DNA from: Georgenia sp. M64
GTDB lineage: Bacteria; Actinomycetota; Actinomycetes; Actinomycetales; Actinomycetaceae
Direction of reading: 5' to 3'
DNA: 64,000 bases
Assembly: GCF_038049925.1 (NCBI RefSeq)
Contig: NZ_CP145809.1
Location: 4,064,599-4,128,598 of the forward strand
Shown here in pieces: positions 31,868 to 40,890 of this stretch. Positions within the stretch are counted from its first letter, which is position 1; each line of letters begins with the position of its first letter. Under the pieces are notes generated by a model that ran no database searches, was not told the origin of the DNA, and saw only the letters and a list, made by a program, of their open reading frames with translations. Position numbers and translations under genes: made by a program.

Positions 31868-32370
31868 GGCTGGACCTCCGTGGTGAGCAGGAAGCGCTCG
31901 AGCTCGACGAGGAACGCGTTCTCCCCCATCGGAGCGGCCATCACCCGCAGCTCCTTCTGCCCGTCGGCAGCCACGGTCTCGAGGTAGCGGTAGGTCAGGG
32001 CGACGTGGGAGGACCACGGCGACCTGGCGGTGAGCCCACCGACGACCAGGTCGAGCTCGCGATCCTCGAGCTGGCCCATGAGGTCCTCCTCGCCGCCGGC
32101 CGTCCACTCGACGTCGGCGTCGATCGTCTCGGCGAAGTCCCGCACGAGGTCCGGTTCGATGCCCTCGGGCTCCGCACCGGTACCGTCCGGCAGGTCGGTC
32201 CAGGGCGGATTGGGTGACACGCCGACCCGAAGGGTCCCGCCCGTCACCCGGTCGAGGGTGCCCTCGGGGTCGGTGGGCATGGTCGCGGAGCAACCGCTCA
32301 GCACCGCCACGCTCAGCAGTGATGCGACAAGCGTCCTGGTCACAGTCCCAGTGAACCGCTCCGGACGCAT
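31864..32370 (-). CDS. Lipoprotein related to solute-binding proteins
   Basis: 168 residues, with a lipoprotein signal (LVASLLSVAVLSGC, lipobox LSGC) and a region resembling the first lobe of family-3 solute-binding proteins (GGTLRVGVSPNPPWTD; GIEPDLVRDFAETIDADVEW; LDLVVGGLTARSPW). It is shorter than the usual 230-270 residues and lacks the second-lobe hinge, so it is either a truncated binding protein or a sensor lipoprotein for the CDF transporter it overlaps by 4 bp. The start at 32370 is approximate. Confidence 0.65.
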   Translation of the reverse strand: MRPERFTGTVTRTLVASLLSVAVLSGCSATMPTDPEGTLDRVTGGTLRVGVSPNPPWTDLPDGTGAEPEGIEPDLVRDFAETIDADVEWTAGGEEDLMGQLEDRELDLVVGGLTARSPWSSHVALTYRYLETVAADGQKELRVMAAPMGENAFLVELERFLLTTEVQP

Positions 32371-32501
32371 TCCGCACGTCGGAGCCGGCGGAACAGGTAC
32401 GGTGCCGCCAACCGCGTGCGCGGACCGGCACCCGTCACCCACCACAGTCCCGCCGGTGCAGACCCCTGTGCCACGGCTGCGCACCCGAGCGGAGGTGCGC
32501 C

Positions 32502-32921
32502 GTGGGCTACGAGGTCGAGGTCCGGAACGTCGACGGGCAGGTCACGGCACTGGGGTGGGCGGGTCCGTACACGCTCGTCGTGGACCGCCCACGGGAGCAG
32601 GGCGGCGGGGGCCGCGGCCTCAGCGGCGGGCAGCTCCTCCACCTCGCGGTCGCCGGATGCGTATCCAACGACCTCTTCCGCGAGGCGGCCGCCCGCGGGA
32701 TCACCCTCAGGCGGGTGGTGGTCACCGCGGACGGCGGCTTCGCCGGGGACCCGGCCGTCTCGACCGGCATCGTCTACGACGTGGAGGTCGAGGGGGACGC
32801 CGACGACGAGACCCTTTCCGCACTGGTCAGGCACGTCGACGCGATCGCCGAGATCCCCGGCTCCCTCCGCGCCGGCACCGCCGTGGCACTCGGTGGGGCC
32901 CGGGTCCGCGGCACGGGCTGA
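32502..32921 (+). CDS. OsmC/Ohr-family peroxiredoxin-like protein
   Basis: 139 residues. The OsmC fold is suggested by GGQLLHLAVAGCVSNDLFREAAARG (first redox-site region) and an alternating strand/helix C-terminal half, but the second cysteine found in true Ohr/OsmC proteins (VCP-type motif) is not seen; only one Cys is present. Peroxidase activity is therefore uncertain. The GTG start has a purine-rich GCGGAGGTGC before it. Divergent from the lipoprotein gene. Confidence 0.75.
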   Translation: MGYEVEVRNVDGQVTALGWAGPYTLVVDRPREQGGGGRGLSGGQLLHLAVAGCVSNDLFREAAARGITLRRVVVTADGGFAGDPAVSTGIVYDVEVEGDADDETLSALVRHVDAIAEIPGSLRAGTAVALGGARVRGTG

Positions 32922-32978
32922 GGTGCCACGCCCACGGGACGACTCGTCCAGCGGACGGCCGGCGTCACCGTGCTCGGC

Positions 32979-33092
32979 CGGGGGACCATTCGCCCGGCAG
33001 GTGGGACCGTTCGCCGGGTCGCCGCGACCGTGCGCCGGGTCGGTGGGACCGTTCGCCGGGTCGCCGCGACCGTTCGCCCGGCCGGTGGGACC
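32979..33092 (+). repeat. 21-bp periodic array upstream of the CzcD-like gene
   Basis: Five consecutive 21-bp units, each carrying a variant of GACCGTTCGCCGGG, begin at 32979, 33000, 33021, 33042 and 33063; a sixth is partial. The repeat length equals two helical turns, so any bound factor would sit on one DNA face. It lies in the 209 bp between the OsmC-like and CDF genes, which otherwise contain nothing recognised. Confidence 0.8.
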
Positions 33093-33130
33093 ACACTGCT
33101 CCGACCGGCCGTCGAGGGGAGGATGTACCC

Positions 33131-34048
33131 ATGGCATCCCAGAGCCACGAGCACGCGCACGCCGGGGCGAGCCGGCGGCGGCTGGCCATCGCGTTCGCCA
33201 CGACGACGGCGGTGCTGGTGGCGGAGGTCGTCGGCGCGATCGTCACCGGGAGCCTCGCGCTCCTCGTGGACGCCGCCCACATGCTCACCGACTCGGTCGG
33301 GCTCCTCATGGCACTCACCGCAGCCACGCTCACCCTCCGCCCGCCCACCACGCGGCGGACGTGGGGACTCCACCGCGCCGAGGTCCTCGCGGCGGCGGCC
33401 CAGGCGGCCCTCCTCCTCGCCGTCGGGGTGTACGCGGTCATCGAGGCGGTCCGCCGGTTCATGGAGCCGCCCGAGATCCCCTCCACGAGCCTGCTCGTCT
33501 TCGGTGTCGTCGGGCTCGCGGCCAACCTCGTGGCCATGGCGGTGCTGGCCGGCGGGCGCCGCGGCAACCTCAACGTCCGGGCCGCGTTCCTCGAGGTGGT
33601 CAACGACGCTCTCGGCTCGGTGGCCGTCATCGTCGCCGCGCTCGTCATCGCCACCACCGGCTGGACCCGCGCCGACGCCGTCGCAGCCGTCCTCATCAGC
33701 GCCCTCATCGTGCCGCGGACCGTCATGCTGCTCCGCGAGGCCACCGACGTGCTGCTGGAGTCGACCCCCAGCGGTCTCGACCTCGACCAGGTGCGGGAGC
33801 ACATCCTCGGCGTGCCTCACGTCAAGGACGTCCACGACCTCCACGCGTCGCAGATCTCCTCCGGTCTGCCGGTCCTGTCGGCGCACGTCGTCGTCGAGGA
33901 CGAGTGCTTCGTCGACGGCGACCTGCCGGCCCTGCTCGGCAGGCTCCAGGCGTGCGTCGCCGAGCACTTCCCGGTGAGCGTCGCGCACTCGACCTTCCAG
34001 CTCGAACCTGTCGCGCACCGCGCGAACGAGGCGCACGTCCACGACTAG
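33131..34048 (+). CDS. CzcD-type zinc/cation efflux protein (CDF family)
   Basis: 305 residues. Six membrane helices with the metal site LLVDAAHMLTDS (Asp47, His50, Asp54 region) and its partner RAAFLEVVNDALGS, then a cytoplasmic C-terminal domain (HVKDVHDLHASQISSGLPVLSAHVVVED). The His-rich N-terminus (SHEHAHAG) and the C-terminal HVHD fit zinc binding. The ATG follows GGGGAGGATGTACCC. It exports Zn2+ or related ions in exchange for protons. The 21-bp array directly upstream may regulate it. Confidence 0.92.
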   Translation: MASQSHEHAHAGASRRRLAIAFATTTAVLVAEVVGAIVTGSLALLVDAAHMLTDSVGLLMALTAATLTLRPPTTRRTWGLHRAEVLAAAAQAALLLAVGVYAVIEAVRRFMEPPEIPSTSLLVFGVVGLAANLVAMAVLAGGRRGNLNVRAAFLEVVNDALGSVAVIVAALVIATTGWTRADAVAAVLISALIVPRTVMLLREATDVLLESTPSGLDLDQVREHILGVPHVKDVHDLHASQISSGLPVLSAHVVVEDECFVDGDLPALLGRLQACVAEHFPVSVAHSTFQLEPVAHRANEAHVHD

Positions 34049-34265
34049 TCACCGCGGCGGGCCGGGCTCTCCCCGAGGCCGGTGCGGACGCGCGGGCTCA
34101 GCGTCTGCGGGACGTCCGGGCGCAGCCCTGTCGATCTCGGGGACAAGGGCGGACGGATGCGCGAGGCTCAGCACCGGCGGGCGCGTGGCGTCCTGTGCCT
34201 GCTGACGCGGGACTCAGCTCAGCGGCCGCGGGCGCGCCGGGGGCCGGTGCCTGCTGACGCGATCC

Positions 34266-34586
34266 TCAGCGCCGGCGCGACCGTGCGGGTACCGCGGCGC
34301 CGCCGCCGCGACCGAGCGTCCAGAAGATGGTCGACACGCCGGCCATGAAGCCGACGTCGTACCAGCCGCCGTTGTTCACGACCTCGTAGATGCCGACGTC
34401 CTCGTTGAAGAGCGAGACGATGATCGTCACCGGGCTGATGAGGCCGTGCCACAGCCCCTGCCAGAAGCCGGCCTCAGCGCTCGGCTCGGCGACGTCGTTG
34501 AGGCCGGCCGCGCACGCTCCCAGAAGCAGTGCGGCGGCAACGACGACGAGGACCACCCGGAGCAGCCTGGCGTGGTTCCGCTCCAT
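34266..34586 (-). CDS. Small conserved lipoprotein
   Basis: 106 residues. A signal peptide with lipobox LLGAC (about 20-25) is followed by GFWQGLWHGLISPVTIIVSLFNEDVGIYEVVNNGGWYDVGFMAG, a pattern I associate with small conserved bacterial membrane proteins of unknown role. The hydrophobic middle could be a re-entrant or membrane segment. The ATG follows GAGGCGGAGGTGTTGGC. Not coupled to its neighbours. 34049-34265 holds no gene. Confidence 0.72.
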   Translation of the reverse strand: MERNHARLLRVVLVVVAAALLLGACAAGLNDVAEPSAEAGFWQGLWHGLISPVTIIVSLFNEDVGIYEVVNNGGWYDVGFMAGVSTIFWTLGRGGGAAVPARSRRR

Positions 34587-34638
34587 GCCAACACCTCCGC
34601 CTCAAGGGAATGCCACCGACGCGGGCCGCGACAGTGCC

Positions 34639-35691
34639 CTAGGTCCCCGCGGGCCTGTCCGCCCGCTGCGACTCGACGACCTCGGCCACCGCTCGACCCG
34701 ACGGCCCGCCGCACCGGCCCACCGGACCGGGACCATGCATGGCCGCCGAGCCGGAGCCCGAACCCGTACCCGAACCCGTACCCGAACCGGAGCCCGAACC
34801 TGAACCGGAGCCGGAGCTGTCCTTGGCGGCACCGGGCAGAGCGGCCCGCGCGCCGGGAATCTCCGGGGGCGCGACTGCCGTTCCGTGCTCGACGAGCTCA
34901 GCCAGCTCCGCGAGCCGGTGGGCGCGGGCCGACTCGGCCGGCGTGAACGGCTCCCCGGGCCGGGTGAAGACGAGCGCGCCGTACCAGCGGGAGTGGACCT
35001 TGAGGCGGGTCGCGTCTCCGGAGAGGTGAGAGGTGGGCTCACCAGGGCTGCCCGCCGCCAGCTCGGCACCGAGGAGGTCGGCCACGGCGCCCGGCAGCTC
35101 GCTCGGGTCCCCCGCGACGCGAAGGGCCTGACCGAGCGCCTTGGTCTGACCGTCGACCAGCGCGAGGGCGGTGGTGGGCCACACCCGCGGGTCCCCGCCG
35201 CCACCGTCGGTGACCGCCTCGAGGATGTCGCGCGCCTGGACACCGTCCGGGGCGGCGACGACGAACTCGTCGACCGCCTCGCGGTCGGCGGGATGGACGT
35301 GCACGCCGAGGATGTTCGCGTCGAGGAGCGCGAGCTGGTGCGTGATGGCACCGAGGGCACCCGGGGTGTCGGCGACGACGGTGCGGATCCGCCACAACGA
35401 GCCCGCGTCGGTCAGGCGCGAGCGCTCACGGAGGGCGGGGCTGTGCAGCCAGCGCCGGAAGATGCGCATGACCGACGGCTCGGCCACCCAGATCACCAGG
35501 ACCGTCGCGGTGAACGTCAGCACCGCCACCTTGAGCACGTAGGAGAGGTCGCTGCCCACGACGAGGGCGTGGACCGCGAGCTCGATCGGCAGCATCGCGG
35601 CCAGGTTCGCCACGGTGAGCCGGGCCTTGCGCGGCTCGGGCAGACGGCCGCAGACCTCGCAGGCAAGGTCGGAGACAGCGCTCGCGCTCAT
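34639..35691 (-). CDS. Membrane protein with ACT domain and Gly/Ser tail
   Basis: 350 residues. A short CEVCGRLPEP segment near the N-terminus is followed by two membrane helices (ANLAAMLPIELAVHALVVG; VLKVAVLTFTATVLVIWV), then an ACT-like domain (WRIRTVVADTPGALGAITHQLALLDANILGVHVHPADREAVDEFVV) and a second globular region. The last 60 residues include a (GS)n/(GT)n tract encoded by a repetitive stretch at about 34750-34810. ACT domains bind amino acids; a membrane-bound sensor is a reasonable guess, not shown. Confidence 0.72.
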   Translation of the reverse strand: MSASAVSDLACEVCGRLPEPRKARLTVANLAAMLPIELAVHALVVGSDLSYVLKVAVLTFTATVLVIWVAEPSVMRIFRRWLHSPALRERSRLTDAGSLWRIRTVVADTPGALGAITHQLALLDANILGVHVHPADREAVDEFVVAAPDGVQARDILEAVTDGGGGDPRVWPTTALALVDGQTKALGQALRVAGDPSELPGAVADLLGAELAAGSPGEPTSHLSGDATRLKVHSRWYGALVFTRPGEPFTPAESARAHRLAELAELVEHGTAVAPPEIPGARAALPGAAKDSSGSGSGSGSGSGTGSGTGSGSGSAAMHGPGPVGRCGGPSGRAVAEVVESQRADRPAGT

Positions 35692-35752
35692 GCTTCAACG
35701 GTGCCCGACCTGTGTTTCACCGTGGTTGCGGCGGCGTGACGACTCGACGACG

Positions 35753-35784
35753 GAGCCCGGCACCCCGTCAGGGGTGCCGGGCTC
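35753..35784 (-). terminator. nrdJ terminator
   Basis: Perfect 14-bp stem GAGCCCGGCACCCC / GGGGTGCCGGGCTC with the loop GTCA, 15 bases after the nrdJ stop codon. Confidence 0.8.
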
Positions 35785-35798
35785 ACCGGGCGATCCGA

Positions 35799-38615
35799 TC
35801 AGCTGCAGCCGGAGGTGGAGCCGCAGCTCTCGCACACGTAGCAGGTGCCCGAGGGGCGCATCTTCGTCCCGCACGAGAAGCAGAGCGGGGCGTCGGCCGC
35901 CTGCCCCTGCTGCAGCTCGAGCAGCTCGGCCGAGGAGTGCACCGTATCCGTCCGGCGGGACGGATACGGAGCGGCTGCCGCGGGCGCCGGCGACTCGGTC
36001 TCCGGAGCCTCGAGGTCGACGTCCTCAGGAGCCTCGTACGAGCCGGTCTCCAGATTCCTGGTCCGCTCCGCCGTCGTGTAGATCCCCATCGAGGAACGGG
36101 CCTCGAACGACAGGTGGTCCAGCGCCAGGCGCCGGAAGATGTAGTCCATGATCGACTGCGCCATCCGGATGTCGGGGTCGTCGGTCAGCCCCGCCGGCTC
36201 GAAGCGCAGGTTGGTGAACTTCCGGACGTAGGTCTCGAGGGGAACGCCGTGCTGGAGGCCGACGGAGACCGCGATGGAGAAGGCGTCCATGACGCCCGAG
36301 AGCGTCGAGCCCTGCTTGCCGAGCTTGAGGAACACCTCGCCGAGTCCGTCGTCGGGGTAGGACCCGGCGGTCATGTACCCCTCGGCCCCACCCACGGTGA
36401 ACGACGTCGTGATCGACGGACGCTGCTTGGGCAGGCGCTTCCGGACGGCCTTCTGGGGCGCGTCGGGCACCGGTGCAGGTGCCGGCGCGACCTTCTTCTC
36501 CGTGCGCCCGTCGGAGAGCGGCTGGCCCACCTTGCAGTTGTCGCGGTACACGGCCAGCGCCTTGAGACCGAGCTTCCACCCGTCGAAGTAGACCTTCTCG
36601 ATGTCGTCGACCGTGGCGGTCTCGGGGAGGTTCACGGTCTTGGAGATCGCGCCGGACAGGAACGGCTGGACCGCGGCCATCATCTTGACGTGCCCCATCG
36701 GGGCGATGGCACGCCGTCCCATCGCGGTGTCGAAGACCTCGTAGTGCTCGCGGCTGAGCCCGGGGGCGTCCACAACGTTCCCGTGCTCGGCGATGTGCTC
36801 GACGACCGCCTCGACGGCGTCCTCGGCGTACCCGAGCCGGCGCAGCGCCCGCGGGACCGTCTGGTTGACGATCTGCATCGAGCCGCCACCGACGAGCTTC
36901 TTGAACTTGACCAGCGAGAAGTCGGGCTCGATGCCGGTGGTGTCGCAGTCCATCATGAAGCCGATGGTGCCGGTGGGCGCCAGCAGCGACGACTGCGCGT
37001 TGCGCCAGCCGGACTTCTCACCGATCCTCAGGCCGGCCCGCCACTCCTCGGTGGCCGCGGCATGGATGGCGGCGTCCACCTCGTCGACGGTGCGCAGGTC
37101 GTCGTTCGCGACGGCGTGCTTGCGCATGACCCGCTGGTGGCCGACCGCGTTGCGGGCGTACCCCTCGTACGGGCCGAGGGCCGCGGCCAGCTCGGCGGAC
37201 CGCCGGTAGGCCGCACCGGTCATGAGCGACGTGATGGCGGCGGCCAGGGAGCGGCCGCCGTCGGAGTCGTAGCCGTGCCCGGTGGCCATGAGCAGCGCAC
37301 CGAGGTTGGCGTAACCGATGCCGAGCTGCCGGTAGGCCCGGGTGGTCTCCCCGATGGCCTCGGTGGGGAAGTCGGCGAAGGAGATGGAGATGTCCATCGC
37401 GGTGATGATCAGCTCGACCGCAGCGGTGAACCGTGCGACGTCGAAGGTGTCGTCGTCCCGGAGGAACTTGAGCAGGTTGACCGAGGAGAGGTTGCACGAG
37501 GAGTTGTCCAGGTGCATGTACTCCGAGCACGGGTTCGAGGCCGTGATCCGCCCCGACTCGGGGGACGTGTGCCAGGCGTTGATCGTGTCGTCGTACTGGA
37601 GGCCGGGGTCGGCGCACTCCCACGCCGCCTTGGCGATCTTGCGGAACAGGGTCTTGGCGTCGACCTCCTCGACGACCCTGCCGTCCTGCCGGGCCCTGAG
37701 GCCGAAGGACCTGCCCTCCTCGACGGCGTTCATGAACTCGTCGGTGACGCGCACGGAGTTGTTGGCGTTCTGGTACTGGACCGAGACGATGTCCCGACCG
37801 CCGAGGTCCATGTCGAACCCGGCCTCGCGGAGGGCGCGGATCTTGTCCTCCTCGCGCGCCTTGGTCTCGACGAACTCCTCGATGTCGGGGTGGTCGACAT
37901 CGAGGACCACCATCTTCGCGGCGCGGCGCGTGGCGCCGCCGGACTTGATGGTGCCTGCGGAGGCGTCGGCGCCGCGCATGAAGGAGATCGGCCCGGACGC
38001 CGCACCGCCCGAGGACAGCAGCTCCTTGGAGGAGCGGATGCGGGAGAGGTTGAGGCCGGCGCCGGAGCCGCCCTTGAAGATCAGCCCCTCCTCCCGGTAC
38101 CAGTTGAGGATCGACTCCATCGTGTCGTCGACGGAGAGGATGAAGCAGGCACTGACCTGCTGCGGCGACGACGTACCGACGTTGAACCACACGGGTGAGT
38201 TGAAGGCGAAGTACTGGTGGAGGAGGAGCCAGGTGAGCTCGTCGGCGAAGATGGTCGCGTCCTCCGCGGTGGCGAAGTATCCGTGCTCGGTCCCCGCCGC
38301 GGTGTACGTCCGCACGACCCGGTCGATGAGCTGACGAAGGCTCGACTCGCGGGCCTCGGTCCCGACCGCCCCACGGAAGTACTTGGTGGTGACGATCGTC
38401 GAGGCGTTCATCGACCAGGTGGACGGGAACTCCACGCCCCGTTGCTCGAAGATCGTCTCGCCGGACTTCCAGTTGGTCTGGACGACGTCGCGCCGCTCCC
38501 AGGTCACCTCGTCGTACGGGTGGACACCCGCCGTGGAGAAGACGCGCGGGACAGGAAGGCCCTGCCGCCGTCGCGCCGAGCCGGACTTCCTGCTCGCTTC
38601 CGGGGTCACGGACAT
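35799..38615 (-). CDS. nrdJ: Adenosylcobalamin-dependent (class II) ribonucleoside-diphosphate reductase
   Basis: 938 residues, full length for the actinobacterial NrdJ type. Reduces ribonucleotides to deoxyribonucleotides with a B12-derived thiyl radical. Landmarks: SPVWFNVG near the N-terminal third, VSACFILSVDD (redox Cys), the glycine-rich FKGGSGAGLNLS, the catalytic-loop NPCSEYMHLDNSSCNLSSVNL, and APTGTIGFMMDCDTTGIEP. The C-terminus ends in a zinc-ribbon-like CFSCGTKMRPSGTCYVCESCGSTSGCS used in thiol shuttling. The ATG at 38615 follows AGAGGAGCAACTC. The promoter carries a pair of NrdR-type boxes. Its cofactor is served by the riboswitch, ECF and PduO genes at 40.9-46.1 kb. Confidence 0.97.
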   Translation of the reverse strand: MSVTPEASRKSGSARRRQGLPVPRVFSTAGVHPYDEVTWERRDVVQTNWKSGETIFEQRGVEFPSTWSMNASTIVTTKYFRGAVGTEARESSLRQLIDRVVRTYTAAGTEHGYFATAEDATIFADELTWLLLHQYFAFNSPVWFNVGTSSPQQVSACFILSVDDTMESILNWYREEGLIFKGGSGAGLNLSRIRSSKELLSSGGAASGPISFMRGADASAGTIKSGGATRRAAKMVVLDVDHPDIEEFVETKAREEDKIRALREAGFDMDLGGRDIVSVQYQNANNSVRVTDEFMNAVEEGRSFGLRARQDGRVVEEVDAKTLFRKIAKAAWECADPGLQYDDTINAWHTSPESGRITASNPCSEYMHLDNSSCNLSSVNLLKFLRDDDTFDVARFTAAVELIITAMDISISFADFPTEAIGETTRAYRQLGIGYANLGALLMATGHGYDSDGGRSLAAAITSLMTGAAYRRSAELAAALGPYEGYARNAVGHQRVMRKHAVANDDLRTVDEVDAAIHAAATEEWRAGLRIGEKSGWRNAQSSLLAPTGTIGFMMDCDTTGIEPDFSLVKFKKLVGGGSMQIVNQTVPRALRRLGYAEDAVEAVVEHIAEHGNVVDAPGLSREHYEVFDTAMGRRAIAPMGHVKMMAAVQPFLSGAISKTVNLPETATVDDIEKVYFDGWKLGLKALAVYRDNCKVGQPLSDGRTEKKVAPAPAPVPDAPQKAVRKRLPKQRPSITTSFTVGGAEGYMTAGSYPDDGLGEVFLKLGKQGSTLSGVMDAFSIAVSVGLQHGVPLETYVRKFTNLRFEPAGLTDDPDIRMAQSIMDYIFRRLALDHLSFEARSSMGIYTTAERTRNLETGSYEAPEDVDLEAPETESPAPAAAAPYPSRRTDTVHSSAELLELQQGQAADAPLCFSCGTKMRPSGTCYVCESCGSTSGCS

Positions 38616-38695
38616 GAGTTGCTCCTCTAGAGGGTTCCGCAGGGTGCAGACCGGGACCTTGGTCCCCATTGTCCACCCGATCTGACTGGTTGTCA

Positions 38696-38743
38696 CCACA
38701 ACATGTGGGGTACTTACACAAGTGTAAGCCCTAGATGTTGTGG
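38696..38743 (-). promoter_or_regulatory. Paired NrdR-type boxes with a central palindrome
   Basis: Box 1 CCACAACATGTGGGGT (38696-38711) and box 2 GCCCTAGATGTTGTGG (38728-38743) are related in inverted form, with centres 32 bp apart (three helical turns), as NrdR pairs usually are. Exactly between them is CTTACAC-AA-GTGTAAG (38713-38728), a 7-bp-arm palindrome. NrdR represses ribonucleotide reductase genes when dATP is high. Confidence 0.7.
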
Positions 38744-38760
38744 TGCGAAGGATCTTCGGC

Positions 38761-40674
38761 TCAGAACGGCGGGTCGGGGTCATGCCGAGCGACGTGGTCG
38801 TCCCAGGACGCCGGGAGGGTCGGCTGGCCGGCGCGGGACGCGCGCCTTCCACCTGCTCGTGCGCCGTCGTCGCGGGTCCGGGGGTCGCCTCGGCGGGTTC
38901 CGTCCCTGCGACGGGGGTGACCCGGCGACGGCCGCGACGACGTCGGTGACGACGCCTTCCCGCCGGCGCGGGCGTCCTGCCCACCGGAGCGACGCAGAGC
39001 TGCGGTCACGGCGGTTCCGCGCCGGTCGGCGGGCTCACGTCCGGGCAGGGCCCCGGGCGGCCCCCCGGGCGGAGGATCCGGCGACCGCATGGGCGAACGG
39101 GGCTCCGGGTGGGCGGCCGCGTCGTCCTGGGGCCGCGGCGGCCACGACGCGAGGAGCGCTGCAGCGCCCGGGGGCGGTGTGGGTGTCGAGAACGCGCCGG
39201 CTTCGAATCCATCGAGGACCGGCTCACCCCGGCTCGACCTCGTGCGCCGGGAGACCGGCCGTCGGTGGGTCGAGCCGATCACGCGACCGTCGCGGTGGTG
39301 GAAGGCGAAACCGTCGGACAGCACCTCGATGCGGATGTGGGAGTCGTGGACGCGGTGGTGGTGGAACGTGCACATGGTGATGCCGTTGTCGACCGACGTC
39401 GGACCTCCACGGGAGTACCACCGGATGTGGTGGACCTCGCACCAGGCTGCCTTGATCGAGCATCCCGGCCACTGACAGGTCCGGTCCCGCGTGACCACGG
39501 CCCGGCGGACCTCCTTGGTGTAGGTTCGAACCGTCTGCCCCACGTCCATCGGGACCGACCCGGCACCCATGACGACCCGTGTCATCTCGCAGTCGCACAG
39601 CAGCCGCGCGAGCTCGCCGAGCGGCACCAGCGTGCCGTCCTCGAGCTCTGCGGGCGCGACGTCGGGCAGGGGTGACGGTGCCGGGAGCGCGACACCAGAG
39701 GTCGGCGTCGCCTCGTCCGCGCCCGGCGCGCCGGCGGGCCTCGCCCCGGCCATGGCAGTACCCACGGCGCCTGCGATCACCGCCGCGTCCGCGGCCTCGG
39801 CGCCGGCAAGGTGCTGCTGCACGGCGGACCACGTCCCTGCGTCGACCACGACGGCGATGTGCGGGCGCACCTGCGCACCGGTGAGGTCCGCGCCCACCTG
39901 GAGGACGCGCGATGCCATGGTGACGAGCGCATCGGCGCGGCGCTGGTCCCTGGTCCGCAGGTCGCTCTTGGCGGGGACACCGCACACCGCGTCGAGCGCC
40001 GTCTCCACGATGGCGCCCGACACCTCGTCGAGGACCCACTCCCCCACCCGCGCACCGCCCGAGCGCCTCGTGTGGACGGCGCGGCGCCGCCACACGGCGT
40101 CGAACGCCTCCTGAGCAGCACGGGCGTCGATCTCCGCCGCCACCTTCTTGGCCTCGCGCGCCAGCTCCGGGGCCGAGAGCCCCTTCGTCCGGGCCAGCAG
40201 CTCCCCTGCGGCACCGTTGACCAGTGCGTCCTTCACCGCCGGCGAGGCGCCGGAACGCAAGCGGCCGAGAGCGCGCGCGTGCTCGAGACCGGCACTGCCC
40301 TCGCTCACGGCCTCCGCCAGCTCAGGGATCTCCTCGAGAACCTCGGCGACCTCGAGCTCACCCCTGGCCCGACCACGCCCGGCTCCACTGGTCCGCGCCC
40401 GCCAGTCCGTGAAGTCACGGTCCTGACCGTTGGCCCAACGGCCGTCCTGCCGATGGGCAAGGAGGACCTTGCCGCTGTAGACGGTGAGGTCCTTCACCAC
40501 CGCGTCGAGCGCGGCAATGACCTGCTCACGCTCGGTGTGATCCCACTCGACGGCGGTGCCCGCCGGGAGCTCGCGCATCGTGGAGGCGACGGCCTCGGCC
40601 ATCGCGCCAATCTTCCGCAACGGCCCCGCGGCAGACCCGGGCGTGGCGTCAAGCCCCTCGACCCCGACCGCCAT
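38761..40674 (-). CDS. DUF222 / HNH endonuclease domain protein (13E12-type)
   Basis: 637 residues. The N-terminal DUF222 helical domain (about 50-330) is followed by the HNH motif CQWPGCSIKAAWCEVHHIRWYSRGG and NGITMCTFHHHRVHD (about 425-470). A long disordered Pro/Arg-rich C-terminus follows. The family is abundant and repeated in actinobacterial genomes, and its role is unsettled (a mobile-like HNH nuclease). It is transcribed towards the nrdJ promoter region, leaving 145 bp between its stop and the nrdJ start. Confidence 0.9.
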   Translation of the reverse strand: MAVGVEGLDATPGSAAGPLRKIGAMAEAVASTMRELPAGTAVEWDHTEREQVIAALDAVVKDLTVYSGKVLLAHRQDGRWANGQDRDFTDWRARTSGAGRGRARGELEVAEVLEEIPELAEAVSEGSAGLEHARALGRLRSGASPAVKDALVNGAAGELLARTKGLSAPELAREAKKVAAEIDARAAQEAFDAVWRRRAVHTRRSGGARVGEWVLDEVSGAIVETALDAVCGVPAKSDLRTRDQRRADALVTMASRVLQVGADLTGAQVRPHIAVVVDAGTWSAVQQHLAGAEAADAAVIAGAVGTAMAGARPAGAPGADEATPTSGVALPAPSPLPDVAPAELEDGTLVPLGELARLLCDCEMTRVVMGAGSVPMDVGQTVRTYTKEVRRAVVTRDRTCQWPGCSIKAAWCEVHHIRWYSRGGPTSVDNGITMCTFHHHRVHDSHIRIEVLSDGFAFHHRDGRVIGSTHRRPVSRRTRSSRGEPVLDGFEAGAFSTPTPPPGAAALLASWPPRPQDDAAAHPEPRSPMRSPDPPPGGPPGALPGREPADRRGTAVTAALRRSGGQDARAGGKASSPTSSRPSPGHPRRRDGTRRGDPRTRDDGARAGGRRASRAGQPTLPASWDDHVARHDPDPPF

Positions 40675-40830
40675 CTCGACCTCCCTCGCGGTGCCGGCGA
40701 ACCCTTGTTCGACTGCTCGGAACGCTATGCCCGGGTACCGACATCCGACGAGAAGGAGGCGAAGACGCAGGTCAGACCTGTGGAAAGGCGGCGGTACCCC
40801 TTGAGCGCGGATCCACCGAGACGTGCGCGA

Positions 40831-40890
40831 TCAGGGCCGGTCAGGGCCGGTCAGGGCCGGTCAGGGCCGGTCAGGGCCGGTCATGGCCGG
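40831..40890. repeat. 10-bp tandem repeat TCAGGGCCGG
   Basis: Five perfect units and one TCATGGCCGG variant abut the stop codon of the ECF S-component gene. The stop TCA (TGA on the minus strand) is itself the start of a seventh, partial unit, so the array probably grew from the gene's end. Each unit contains one TGA on the minus strand. 40675-40830 contains nothing recognised. Confidence 0.85.
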
